From Erpobdella octoculata (lineage: Eukaryota; Annelida; Clitellata; Hirudinida; Erpobdellidae): a stretch of DNA of 64,000 nucleotides. Shown piece after piece: positions 12,301-24,355 of this stretch. Positions within the stretch are counted from its first letter, which is position 1, and each line of letters starts with the position of its first letter. The stretch covers positions 23,977,031-24,041,030 of the forward strand of contig OZ022244.1 of NCBI GenBank assembly GCA_963978895.1, read 5' to 3'. The translations under genes and the position numbers were made by a program. The notes under the pieces were generated by a model, which worked only from the letters and a program-made list of their open reading frames with translations, was not told where the DNA came from and made no database searches.

Positions 12301-12977
12301 ATAAAATTTGAATTTTCATCTATTTTTTTTTTAAATCCCAACTTATTAATCTCGAGTTTTCCAGTTATGAAATTAATATTTTAATTTCGTTGTCGTTTCA
12401 TATTTAATTTTCTCAAATATTTGATTTAAAATTCATGTTTTATAATTATTTCTTTGAAAGTTTTCAAAAATTCTACTCCAGTTTGATCAAAGAAATTGTT
12501 TAAGTTATTCTTATGAATTCATTTTTTTTCAATTATTCATAATTTTGTACCTAATAAATTTGTATTGTTTTCATCGGTTTCTATTTGTTATTATCCGATA
12601 GTTTAGTTATGAAAATTATGTGAATAATTTGATATTTGCTGGTGAATCAAATGAGATTTATGATGAAAGAGACTCAGCAGCAGAAGATAGTGAGTGGTTA
12701 CAGATAATAAACTGATGACGATTGTTTACTTGACAGGCGATTGAATATTATGCTTGGAATATTCGCGTACTCAAAGGTCAAGAAGACCTTTTGAAACAAG
12801 CAAGGACAAGATCGATAGAACACATGAAACAGGTTTGTTTCATAGTATTATTAACTTTGTCAGAATTTAATTCAATATTATTTTTGAAGTTCTATGATTA
12901 CTCTACAGATTATTGAGACTTCAGAATTTCTTGGATTAATCAACAGAGACGACCACTCCACCGAACAAACTGCATGA
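6336..12977 (+). CDS. PLCL: Phospholipase C-related inactive protein (PRIP/PLCL type), internally incomplete
   Basis: Predicted exons: 6336-6540, 6838-6981, 7215-7424, 8080-8122, 8228-8357, 10615-10721, 10884-10950, 11117-11210, 11523-11640, 11727-11812, then 12737-12832 and 12909-12977 (TGA). All have GT/AG borders, and phases agree through exon 10. Order: basic N-terminus with KKTVSF (residues 51-56), PH domain (about 70-185), EF-hand-like region, then the X-box start with PLSHYFIASSHNT (about residue 370). The C-terminal exons encode AWNIRVLKGQ and EHMKQ, the conserved PRIP tail. PRIP proteins bind inositol phosphates, PP1 and PP2A without lipase activity. KKTVSF and the tail favour PRIP over PLC-delta. 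Most of X, all of Y and C2 (roughly 600 residues) are missing, and exon 10 (phase 1) does not join 12737 (phase 0). Confidence 0.8.
6486..6503 (+). other. RVxF-type PP1 docking motif KKTVSF in PLCL exon 1
   Basis: Codons 51-56 of the predicted protein spell KKTVSF, immediately before the PH domain. PRIP family members carry this basic-TVSF motif at the equivalent position and use it to bind the catalytic subunit of protein phosphatase 1. It is one of the stronger signs that the gene is PRIP rather than a catalytic phospholipase C-delta. Confidence 0.75.
9160..10408. repeat. Minisatellite of about 29-bp units with a 439-bp higher-order duplication
   Basis: About 42 head-to-tail units of the form TATGCATTTGAGATGCAG followed by TTGTATAAAAA, 28-30 bp each, varying at a few positions (AGATGC/AGGTGC, TTG/TCG). 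A variant block beginning at 9541 recurs at 9980 with near identity, a 439-bp larger period. The array lies in the PLCL intron between the exons ending 8357 and starting 10615. Open frames across it are repeat artefacts. Each unit contains ATGCAT and a TATAAAAA-like stretch. Confidence 0.95.
11813..12736 (+). other. Gap in the PLCL gene where X/Y/C2 exons are expected but absent
   Basis: Between the exon ending 11812 and the exon starting 12737 there are only 924 bases, AT-rich, with an AAT microsatellite near 12070-12100. I could read no exon encoding the rest of the X domain, the Y domain or the C2 domain in any + frame. A short purine-rich stretch near 12645-12700 could be a small exon but resembles nothing specific. 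No run of N bases marks an assembly gap. Confidence 0.6.
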
Positions 12978-13301
12978 GAGTGGCATGAAATCGTAACTGT
13001 CCATTCGTTGTAGTTGCACAAGAATTAGTTCGAAGCCTACCTGCAGATGGTGTAGTTTGTGTAGAACCTGATCATATTAGCATAATTTGATGCAACACTT
13101 ATTTCTACGTTTCAAAAAGATTTACAACTAGCTGATAACTAGTCGAAAAGTTTCACAGCAATCTCAATTTTATCACGCCATCTAAGGAGTTTCGGTTCGT
13201 CACTTCTTCTTGTGGTGACGAATATTAGGCGCATGTGTTTTCCTATACGTATTACTATCCCACTTTGTACTTTTTGTAACCTATCATCCAAGTAGCATTT
13301 A

Positions 13302-13341
<40 letters not shown>

Positions 13342-14574
13342 TACACTTGTACATGCTGGCACAGTTATTCACTATTATGCAACGTCATTCTACTCTCTGT
13401 GTGTTCTACAGTGTACCTACTCAACACCTAAGAATACTTGTATTTTTTTTCAAATTCTAATTTTCATTTGTGCCTATTTATTGCAAAATTTAATAGTACA
13501 AGTTTGATAAATCGTGAATATTTGAAATAAATATATATTTATATAAATACATACATGTTAAAATAACTCAACACGTACTTTTTTCTTTTTTGTACTTCTG
13601 AAAAACAACATCAACCCCGAAAGGGCTCAAAAACTAGATAATCAATCAAACATAAATTCTTCTTACAACAGTTATCACTACAACAAACAAACAATCGAAC
13701 GAACGAATGATAAATTTCAGCAACTGTTTTCTTGTAACTAATTCAGATTATTCTACAAACATACAAGTACCTAATGTTATCTTATGTTCCTAAAAAAATC
13801 TGCATGAAAATATAATATGATATCCGTTCACCAGTCAGTGTAGATTTGTCGATATGAATCTTCGTTGGGTTAAATAAAAATGAACATAGCAAGATAATAT
13901 AATATAATTAACTTATGATAATGATGATGATGAAAGAAAGTAGAAGATTCAAGATATTACAGATGAAATTATTGCTTGAAAACAAACGAATCAGATACAT
14001 GGGATTTTCCCTTCCGGTTAATGAATGTAAACGAGGTGTGACCAGTTTTTCCATAAAGTGAAACAAGTCTGCTAAACGGATATGATCGAGCCGTGTCGGG
14101 AAAGTAGTTGAGCACTCATGAAATTAACTTATCACAAAGTAAACAAAAGAATTTGAAGAAAAAAAAAAGACTGAAACAAATTTATAAAAGAAAATAATAA
14201 TTATGCTGTCAAAGGTAATAGTGTATGAAAAAGACGGGGTCTTATGGTCGGTGTTAATGACGAAAAAGATACATTTGACTGGATGATAAGAAATACTGGT
14301 TGTATGATAATCATGCAAGTATATGAGAGAACAATATGAACGAATATACGGAAGATGTACCTGGGATCGAAAATGAACTAGAACTATACCACTATATATT
14401 TTACGTGAGAACATCTACGAAAAACATTGACTCTGTAAAATACTAAGTTTTAAATCATTACATCTCTTTAGTAAGTATAATGGGTACGTATAACTACAAT
14501 GTCGTCTTTCAAGTTGTAACTTTACAGATAATAATCATAACAGTATTACAGCAGTAAAAACGTCTTTGCGGCAT
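12978..14574. other. Intergenic region between tail-to-tail PLCL and glutamate synthase genes
   Basis: This holds the 3' UTRs of both genes. A TA microsatellite lies at about 13307-13340. AATAAA at 13526-13531 on the + strand is a plausible PLCL polyadenylation signal about 550 bases after its stop. I see no additional gene. No single obvious polyadenylation signal can be assigned to the minus-strand gene. Confidence 0.5.
13526..13531 (+). terminator. Candidate polyadenylation signal AATAAA for PLCL
   Basis: This is a consensus AATAAA downstream of the PLCL stop codon at 12975-12977, with no closer strong hexamer that I noticed. In an AT-rich genome such hexamers are common by chance, so the call rests on position only. 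Confidence 0.35.
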
Positions 14575-17500
14575 TCACATAGTGTCGATGTCATACTTGA
14601 TGGGTCTGCTCCACATCGACTGTTCAAGAAGGAACTCTGCAGTCCGTGTCGACTGAACCACGCCTCCCAATCCAGCGAGTGATGTTCTTCCCATCAGATC
14701 AAAGTCAACTTGTCGTGCCACTTGTCTGCCTTCATTTATGGCATGCACTACCAGTGACTGGCCTCTTCTACAATCTGTCATTTTATTTGACACATTTTAC
14801 TTCATCTATCTCAATTTTTGTGTATTACCAGTAGAAATAATATGAAATTTCACAATAAGAAATAATTAAGTGACCTCCTGCAGCATAAACTTTTGGATGA
14901 TTAGTTGAATATTTCCCGAGAGGAGTTTCAATGTTAGACCTTGCATCTTTCTTCAGGCCCAGCTGATCGAGCAGACCCTGTTCAGGTCCAAGGTAGCCCA
15001 TGGCAAGCAACACCATGTCACACGGATACACAAACTCGGAATCTAAATTAAAAGTTTAAATTTCATCTGGGTGATCTTGCAGTATCACAAAATTTATAAG
15101 GGAATATATAAACGTAAGTTTTAAAATAAACTTACCAGGTTCTTCGCTCATATTCCATCGGCCTGTAGCAGGATCTTTTGTCCAATTCAATCTCGCTGTT
15201 CTTATGCCGGCCACGTTTCCATTGGAATCTCCGACAAATTCCTAGAATTATAATAAACACAAATAGCATCAAGGGAGGAGGAAACACCTCATAATAGGTT
15301 GATAAAAAATAATAATCATCACAAATAACCTTGCTCATGATGTTAAAAATTCTGGGGTCTTTCCCCATTTTCAACTGCACTTCCGAATGACCGTAATCAA
15401 CTCTGAAAATAAACGGCCATGTTGGCCACGGGTTGTCTTTCGCTCTCGTCTTGGGAGGCATGGGGTTAATTTCAAATGTTGTAATGTTCTTTGCACCCTG
15501 CAAAAACATACTTTATTTAAAATCTTTCCGTGCTGAATAAATACATTACGTCAACAATTTCCCTTATCATTATAGTGAAACTCAAAACATATGTATGTAT
15601 CTATGTAGTATATGTACATGTTGTCTGTGTATTTATGGCATCATGTATGCATGCACTGAACAACGTGTTTATATAATCACACCTGTCGGAGCGACGTTCC
15701 GATGCAATCATTTCCAGTATCACCACCTCCAATAACGATGACATTCTTGCCTTTAGCACTGAACGGAAGATAATCGACTGACTTTCCACTTTGTTTCTTC
15801 TGCCAAGTTTCCAAGAAGTTCACAGCAAAATGGATTCCATTGAATTGTCGCCCTTGAATAATTCATTTTACAAATAATATGTTATTATATTAGTATCAGT
15901 GTTAGATTATTAATGAATTCCTTGTTAACCACAACAATGTGAAAACAAACATTTTTTTATTAATCTTGTACAATAAACGAAATCCTGCTTACTATTTTCT
16001 ATTTATCCACATAGATAAAATGTACAACTATAAAAAACAAGTGAAAGTAATAACTTTTAACTTATTCCAAGATTTTCTGTTATTGATGATTGACTGAAGA
16101 AATATAACATCTTAAAAATGATTGGTCTAAGGTGATGTAATTCACCTGGTAAAGCTATGGAATGAGAGAGTCGCAAATATCTCAGAAAGGGAAAAATATC
16201 AAGCATTAAAACTTTGATGAATCAAATTCTTATTAAGATACTACATGCTGTGCAAATGCGACATCTCCACATCATCAAGAAAGTTATAGAATGAAGGACT
16301 CAAAAAATTTAACCATGAATGTCAAGTTGAATAAAAGAGATTAAAAACTTTGTTGAAAATTTAAAAGAGATCACACTATTTGATGCCACATTATTTACTC
16401 AACACATTCAACGAACCAGGAATGGTGAGATCTCTCGGCCAACTCGAACCAAGACAAAGAACAACGGCATCATTAAAGCTGACCAGTTCTCTGATTGATT
16501 TATCCTTGCCGACGTGAACTCCTGTTTGGAATTCAATTCCCTCAGCAACCATGAGATCAATTCTTCTCTGAACAACCTGTTGAGAATTTTAGCAAAAAAA
16601 CATGTAACTGCAGAAAATGTATGAAATGGTATAAACATTTTTCAAAATTATGACTAACTTCCTTGCTCAATTTCATGGTTGGAATTCCGTACCTGAGAAG
16701 TCCACCAATCTCATCATTTCTTTCATAAACAACAACATTGTGCCCTGCCTATAATAAAAAAAAATGCTTTATTAAAGCTGCTTTTGTAAAAATTTGATAT
16801 AAAAACTTGATTCATTAGATACATTTCTAAAAAATGATCTAATCAAATCCCAGCAAGAAAAATACAAACAATTAACTTCAACATCTGTAACATTTTCTAT
16901 GAACTTTAACTAAATGTTTCAACGTGTCATCTACCTTGTTGAGTTGGGCAGCTGCAGCTAATCCAGCAGGTCCACTTCCAATCACGGCGATCTGCTTGCC
17001 AGTAAAATCCTGAGGAGGATCAGGGATGATGTAACCATGACTCCAGGCATAATCAATTATTGCGTTTTCGATGTTCTTTATAGTAACCGGAGGTTCGTTT
17101 ATTGCCAGGACACAAGCTCCCTGCAAAGGAACATTATAATTTCAATATGCCGCTTTGAAATATAAAATAATCCTCGAGAGTTTAATAAATAAAAAATTAC
17201 TTCGCAAGGGGCAGGGCAACAACGACCGGTGAACTCAGGGAAGTTGTTGGTTTGCAATAACGTTACAAGTGCTTCTTTCCAGTTTTGCTACAAATACAAT
17301 AAAATACAACCTTAATGCATTTTCTTTAGATTAGAAATAAATCAAATTTTTTATTTATTTATTTATTTCACACAAGGTCAAAGGGCTATCAACCGCTCAC
17401 ATGACCAAGCAGCAACGTTTATAACAAAAGAAATGTTCGAGCAATAGAGCTAGACTGCAAAAAAAAACACAAATAAAAACTTAGAAATTTAAATTATTAA

Positions 17501-17608
17501 TTAAAAATGAAAGGTACCTTAAAGACGAGATCATTCCATTTTGGAATTATGTTACCGAGAGGACAACCGTGGTCGGACTGACAGAAGGGAACTCCGCAAT
17601 CCATGCAT
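14575..17608 (-). CDS. GOGAT: GOGAT exons 36-45: NADH/FAD-dependent beta part
   Basis: Exons: 17608-17518, 17287-17201, 17120-16935, 16748-16659, 16576-16417, 15852-15683, 15497-15330, 15241-15136, 15042-14875, 14774-14575. This GltD-like part takes electrons from NADH through FAD and two 4Fe-4S clusters. Cysteine clusters are [19 protein letters not shown] and GRCCPAPCE. The FAD fold has [12 protein letters not shown] and the pyridine-nucleotide fold has [13 protein letters not shown]. Near the end are AMGYLGPEQ and [18 protein letters not shown]. The terminal residues are YDIDTM followed by TGA. Confidence 0.93.
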
Positions 17609-20600
17609 CTGATTGTTTCAATTAATTAATTTTATGAATTTCTAATATTTACAATGAATTCTACATCTTCACTCTTTCCAAATCTCATTCATTTTACAAC
17701 ACAACAAATACATACGAAATATTATTTTAAATATTGATAAAAAATTTGGACAGGTGCTAGCGGTGTAGCAGTAAGGCATCCACTTGTGGTCCTAAGATTT
17801 GGTAGTTTGAATCTCGACAGTGTCACCAGCGCTTGCAGGGGTTTGGCTGCCTATAAATGGCTGCCTTTGGTTGTTCTGTACAACTAGGTCAATGAGTGAG
17901 TAAAAGATGGATTAAGTGATTCGTGGCTTAGAAGTCTAATATTAGACATTGTCAAACTTTTATATTATGAACATCAATTAACAAATAGCCAGCTTCATAA
18001 TTCTAAATGCTTTCTTAAATGAATGTAAAAAAATAATTATAATATCTCATGAAATAATTATAGTATCTCATGAAAAAATTATAAAATATCACGAAATAAT
18101 TATAATATCTCGTAAAATAAATAGAATAGCTCACGAAATGATTATAATATCTCCTAAAATAAATAGGATAGCTCACGAAATAATTATAATATCTCGTAAA
18201 ATAAATAGGATAGCTCACGAAATGATTATAATATCTCATAAAATAAATAGGATAACTCATGAAAAGATTATAATATCTCGTAAAATAAATAGGATAGCTC
18301 ACAAAATGATTATAATCTCGTAAAATAAATAGGATAGCTCACGAAATGATTATAATATCTCGTAAAATAAATAGGATAGCTCACGAAATGATTATGTTTT
18401 ATGATATAATTATAATATCTCATGAAATGATTATATCACATGAAATAATTATAACAACTTGTTGAATAATTATAATATCTCATGGAATAATTATAATATC
18501 TTGTGAAATAAATATAATATCTCGTGAAATAATTATAAAATCTTATGAAATATGTATAATATCTCATGGAATAATTATAATATCTCATGAAATATTTATA
18601 ATATATCATGTAATTTATAATATTTTTTCTAGCCACTCATTATTATAACATTTTTATAACCAAATTGATTAAAAAATTAAAAATATTCACCTTGCAGCTT
18701 GTACTTGGATGTATTTTTGTACGCCATTGTGGTTGTAAATTTCATTCCAATCTCTCACTCTCTCTTCGACACTTCTGTACTGATTCTTTGCTCTCTTGTA
18801 CTTTACGAAACCCCTTTGATAAGTGAAGTTTTTATTTAGAAAAACTATAAGGATATATTTAGAACAGTCAATCAATTTGTAAATCATTTTACCATTCTTT
18901 AAGATAAAACACAATTTCAAAACATGAGGAAATTCAAAGTCGAAAAATGAGAGATTGATTTATATGATGAGCAAACAATTCGTGACAAAAAAGTACCAAA
19001 ACAAACATCATATAGACATTAGATTAAAATAACTATTTCATGTGTCATTAATAAATTGAAATAATTATTTCACCTTTTCATTAAATTAAAATAATTATTT
19101 CAATTTTTTAAATAAATTAAAACAACTATTTCACTTCTTTTTAATAAATTAAAATAATTATTTCAATTCTTTTTAATAAATTAAAGTAATTATCTTACTT
19201 CTTCTTATCCAGTTGATGTTTGAGAAGATCAGGTATGATATCTTCGATATCATTAATATTCCCTCCATCTTCAAAACTGATCTCCTGGAAAGCGTGTTCT
19301 TTTTCTTCAATGTTCTCCTCGTTTAAATCAACTGCCAAGTCGTCAGTACCCAAGATCAGCTGACCCTGTCGTGTAAGAATCGCTCGCATCAGAACTCGTA
19401 CGCACTATGTTCTTTCAATTCATTTAATACCGAGTTATCAGCATACATAAATTCAGGTGTCTGTATCATTGTATATATTTATGTAAGAAATTCGCATAAT
19501 GCTGCTAGTCAATAATTAATTTCCATCATTTTTTGACAAGTTATCACTAGCAATAATAATTTTTTAATTACATATGAAACTATTTATTAGTCAAGAAATA
19601 TTCAGTTTGAAATTTGAATTAATAATAATTCTGAACATAAAAAAAATAATAAAATAATAAATAATCAGGAACAACAAAAAACAATAAACAGAGAGAACAT
19701 GCAAAACAAAAAAAACATAAAAATTTATTACCAAATTTCCATTTTCAGTGGTATGAGTAAGCCTGTTTAATTCTTCGTCCTAATAACACACAAAAAATAG
19801 AACTCAAAATGAACGAAAAAAAAGAAAAAAATATGATAAATAAGACTTTTTTTTAAAGTACCAACACCAATAGATAAGATACTGAAAAAATGTGAATTAT
19901 AATATTTATATATAAATGAAACAGATATAAAATATAAAATAATAGTGAAAAAAAACCACCGATAGAATAGAATTAAAAAATAAATTTATTTGTCAAAATT
20001 AAGAAAAAGCTATGACACCAATAAAAAATTGACAGCTCTTCCGAACAGTCGACTCACTGAATGCTGAAAGTGGACGCAATTTCACGATATAAATAACGTT
20101 CGCTCCAGATTGTAAGCATGATCACAGATAATAAAATACGAATAAATTATAATATCATTATCGGATCGACACGAAATAAAAGACAATGTGAATTTGAGTA
20201 AGGCATTTTGTAATTCTGCAGATGATGAAATGAAAACATGATGAAATTTTAGTAGATAAATAGGACTTGTTTATGCAGCTTCCCCAGTACCATATAAAAT
20301 TGGTCGCACAAGCAGGAAAGCCGTATATCTGAGAGTCGTATAAATGAGCTCCTAATTTAGAGACATGCATGAGGCATGGAAACAAACAAAAACTCGATTT
20401 ATGATGAAGATGGAAACAGATGGAAATACCGACCACTTCCTTTCTTGTCTTAAGTACATCTTCGAGAATGACATTGTCCTCTCTGTACTGCATCTCTTCT
20501 TCTTCCTCCTCACTTCTCGTCTCGATTTCCACTTTCTTCAACTCCGCCTCCATTGCAGCCTCTTCCAATGCTCTTCTGTATTCGTGTGGAAACACCTGGA

Positions 20601-23600
20601 ATGTCAACACAAAAAATGTTTCTCGACCTCCATTCACAATGACTTGGTCATCTACTCATATTCTACATAAACACAAATAAATGCAAACCTTGACAAACAG
20701 TGGCAGAGATCTTTTCCAGTCGTTAAGAAGCGATTGTGCCAAAGTAGAGCCCGTCTTCTCCACGAATTCTTCAAGAATTGATTTGAGCCACTCTCTATCT
20801 TCTGGTTCGTCAACATCTTCCAACGAAACCATTTCGGGATTGCATCTGGTCCTGAACAAATTATCTTTATCCAACACAAATGCCAGTCCTCCTGACATTC
20901 CTGCAGCGAAATTACGACCGACGAGACCGAGTACGACCGCTCTTCCGCTTGTCATGTACTCGCATCCGTGATCGCCACAACCCTGGTTGCAAGCAAAACA
21001 GTCGTAGATTTATTATTCAATTTCTATTTATTTATTTATACATGCATTTATTAAACAGTACAATCTGAAACAAATCCTACTTCACAAATGGCAACAGCGC
21101 CAGAATTTCGGACGCAGAATCTTTCGGCCGCTTGCCCTCTGAAGAATGCCTTGCCTGCAGTAGCACCGTAGAGGACGACATTGCCAACGATTATGTTGTT
21201 TTCAGATTCGAACTCCGGTGGCATGTTCTTCGGTGGATAAACAACGATTTCCCCACCACATAATCCCTTAAAAAAATATTCATCTCAATTAGATAGTGGC
21301 ATTCCTTTAAAGACAAATTCATCTCAATTAGATAGTGGCATTCCTTTAAAGACAAATTCATCTCAATTAGATAGTGGGTGGCATTCCTTTAAAGACAAAT
21401 TCATTCTAATTATATATTGGCATTCCATTAAAGAAAAATTCATCTTAATTATTATAAACTGGAATCAAAAAATATTTTTGTAATTCATTAAGAGGCACCG
21501 AAATGCAAACCTTTCCAACATAATCGTTCGCATCTCCCTCCAATGTTACGCTGACTCCTTTGACAAGAAAAGCACAGAAACTCTGCCCTGCCGATCCGGT
21601 CAGAAATATGTTGATACTTTTATCGGGGAGACCTTTCTCTGCGTATTTTCTTGAATAAAAAATGTATTCTGTAAACACCTGCCTCGTTTTAAGTTCTGAA
21701 GAAATATAAAAAAAAATTTCAACAACTCACAGAGAAATAACATTGCTCAGCATGGCACCAAATGCTCTTTGGTAATTCGTAATTTTCAAGTTGATATCGA
21801 TCGACTTTTGCTTCCCGTCGATAACGTCTCGAGCTTCTTGAATAATCGAGTGATCCTATCGGGGGGGAAAAATGGAAATTCTATATTTAAATTGTATACT
21901 AATAACACCATGCTTTTTCCTGCATTAAAAAACTTAATGAAAAACCTACCAGTTTTTCTGTGATGTTGAACTCCTGAGGAACAGTACCGCCTCTTACATT
22001 GGCATTGGGACGAAGAGTCAAAGCATTCACAAGAATCGGTCCGAAATTGAGCAGCTTCGCTTTGGCGATCGCTGGAGTCGGCGAGAATTTCAGCTTGTCC
22101 GTTCTTCCGATGAGTTCCTGGAAGGTTCGGAAACCCAACTTGGCCATGACACATCTGACATCTTCAGCCAGCATGAACATGAAATTCACCACATGCTCAG
22201 GTTTGCCTGAAAACTTTGCCCTCAGATCAGGGTCCTAGGATGTTAAAAATGATATTAATAATTATTATAAGTGTTATTTACCTATTACTAACCAACTCAA
22301 AAATAATAAACCCCAATATAGTAAGTAGCAATTTATTTTACACGATTATAATAAAAATGAAAAAAAATATGGACATGTCAAACAGATGACTGTTTATTCT
22401 CTTCTAAATATATAAATGTAGCAGTGGTGCTTAAGTGCTCTCGTGTTGCTGAGGTGTTTGGCATTTCAAAGCCAATTTACAACTCTTAAGACTGCATGAA
22501 ATATTATCTTGCTTTTCTTGACAGTCGCTGTACATCTGCACAACAGCTGAGAGATAAAATGAAACGGAGGAAGTCCTGCCTATAATCTTTACGGCATTCA
22601 AGTTTATGAGTACTCAAAAAATTGGACCACCACCACAAAAACCTTGTTGCAAACATATTTTTGATCAACATCATTTTCATAACATCAACAGACCTGAGTA
22701 GCAATTCCAACAGGGCACGTGTTGAGATGGCATTTCCTCATCATCGTACAGCCGAGTACGATCAATGGTGCCGTTGCAAATCCGAATTCATCGGCACCTA
22801 ACATTGCACCGATGACTACGTCTCGACCTGAATGTTATTTTTTAAATAAAAATTAAAAATTAATTTATTCATCTTCGAACTAACAATTTTGTCAAACTGA
22901 TCAAAATTATTTGTATGGTTTCAGTATATATTTATAATATTATCTGTTTATAACAGAGCATTATAATAAAGCAAATTCAAACACTAAATATTGTCAGAGT
23001 ATCATCTTGATCTAGAGAAATTTGTACTTACCTGTTCTCAACTGTCCATCTACTTGTAGAATAATTCGAGATCTGAGATCATTTAGAACAAGTGTCTGAT
23101 GTGTTTCAGAGAGACCCAATTCCCACGGCAGGCCTGCGTGTTTGATGCCTGTCCAACTGCTGGCTCCAGTTCCACCATCGTGTCCAGAAATGGTTATGTG
23201 ACCCGCTTTTGCCTGACAAAACAAAGATTTTAGAAGATCATAATAACAGCTAACAGCACCACATCTCCTACAGAAATTGATACTGACTGGATATAATTAA
23301 AAATCACTCATTATAAATAATAATAAAAATAAGTTTCTAGAAATATTATCGTAAAAGAAAGCAAACCTTTGCCACACCAGAGGCGACTACTCCGACTCCA
23401 ACTTCAGCCACCAGCTTGACGCTTATACGAGCGTGCGGGTTTGCAGATTTCAGGTCGTAAATCAACTGAAACCGATATCATGAAAATGAGATAAGAAATG
23501 ATAACATTCATCATCTTTTATCAACATTCAATTGTCTTCCATGCTATGTTGTTAAGGATAGACATCTACTAAGTACTGCGCCTCAAGTTTAAAGTTATAA

Positions 23601-24321
23601 GTAATTGTAACACATGGATTTTCAAGAAAAAACCAACTCAAATCGATCCTCTTCAGGGTATGCAAGGGTAGATACATGGCACTACAGATATTAAAAAACA
23701 GCCCGGGGCCAGGGCATAATTAAAGAATAAAATTTCATGTTATTAAGTTATAATTGAACCTGTGAGAGATCTTCGATGGAATAAATATCATGATGAGGAG
23801 GAGGGCTTATCAAACCGACTCCAGCAATGGAGTGACGAGTCAGTGCGATGTCCTTTGTGACCTGTGTGTGTATGTGTATGTGTGAGTGTATGTATGTATG
23901 TGTATGTGAGTGTATGTGTGTGTATGTGTGTGTATGTGTGAGTGTATGTGTGTGTGTAGATGTGTGTATGTGTGAATGTGTATGTGTATGAGATGATGTG
24001 GTTAAGAATAACATGATTATAAATATTATGAGTGACAACTTCTTGAAATAACAATGAAATTACAAAGGTGAATAATAAATAATCTATTAAATGGAAACCT
24101 TTACAAACTGCATAAAAACTTCAGCATTTTTATATTTCCTTCAGAAGCACATTTATAAGCATCATCAATAGATAACGTCATTGAGAGAAAAAAAACCCCA
24201 TTCTTTATATCTGTACAGACACTGCTTACCTTTTTTTATTAACATAACACCTGTGTCTTGTTTTTAGTTTAAACACTTTCCTTCGTTAACAAACTTTCAA
24301 GGATAAAAAATATGCCCAAAA

Positions 24322-24355
<34 letters not shown>

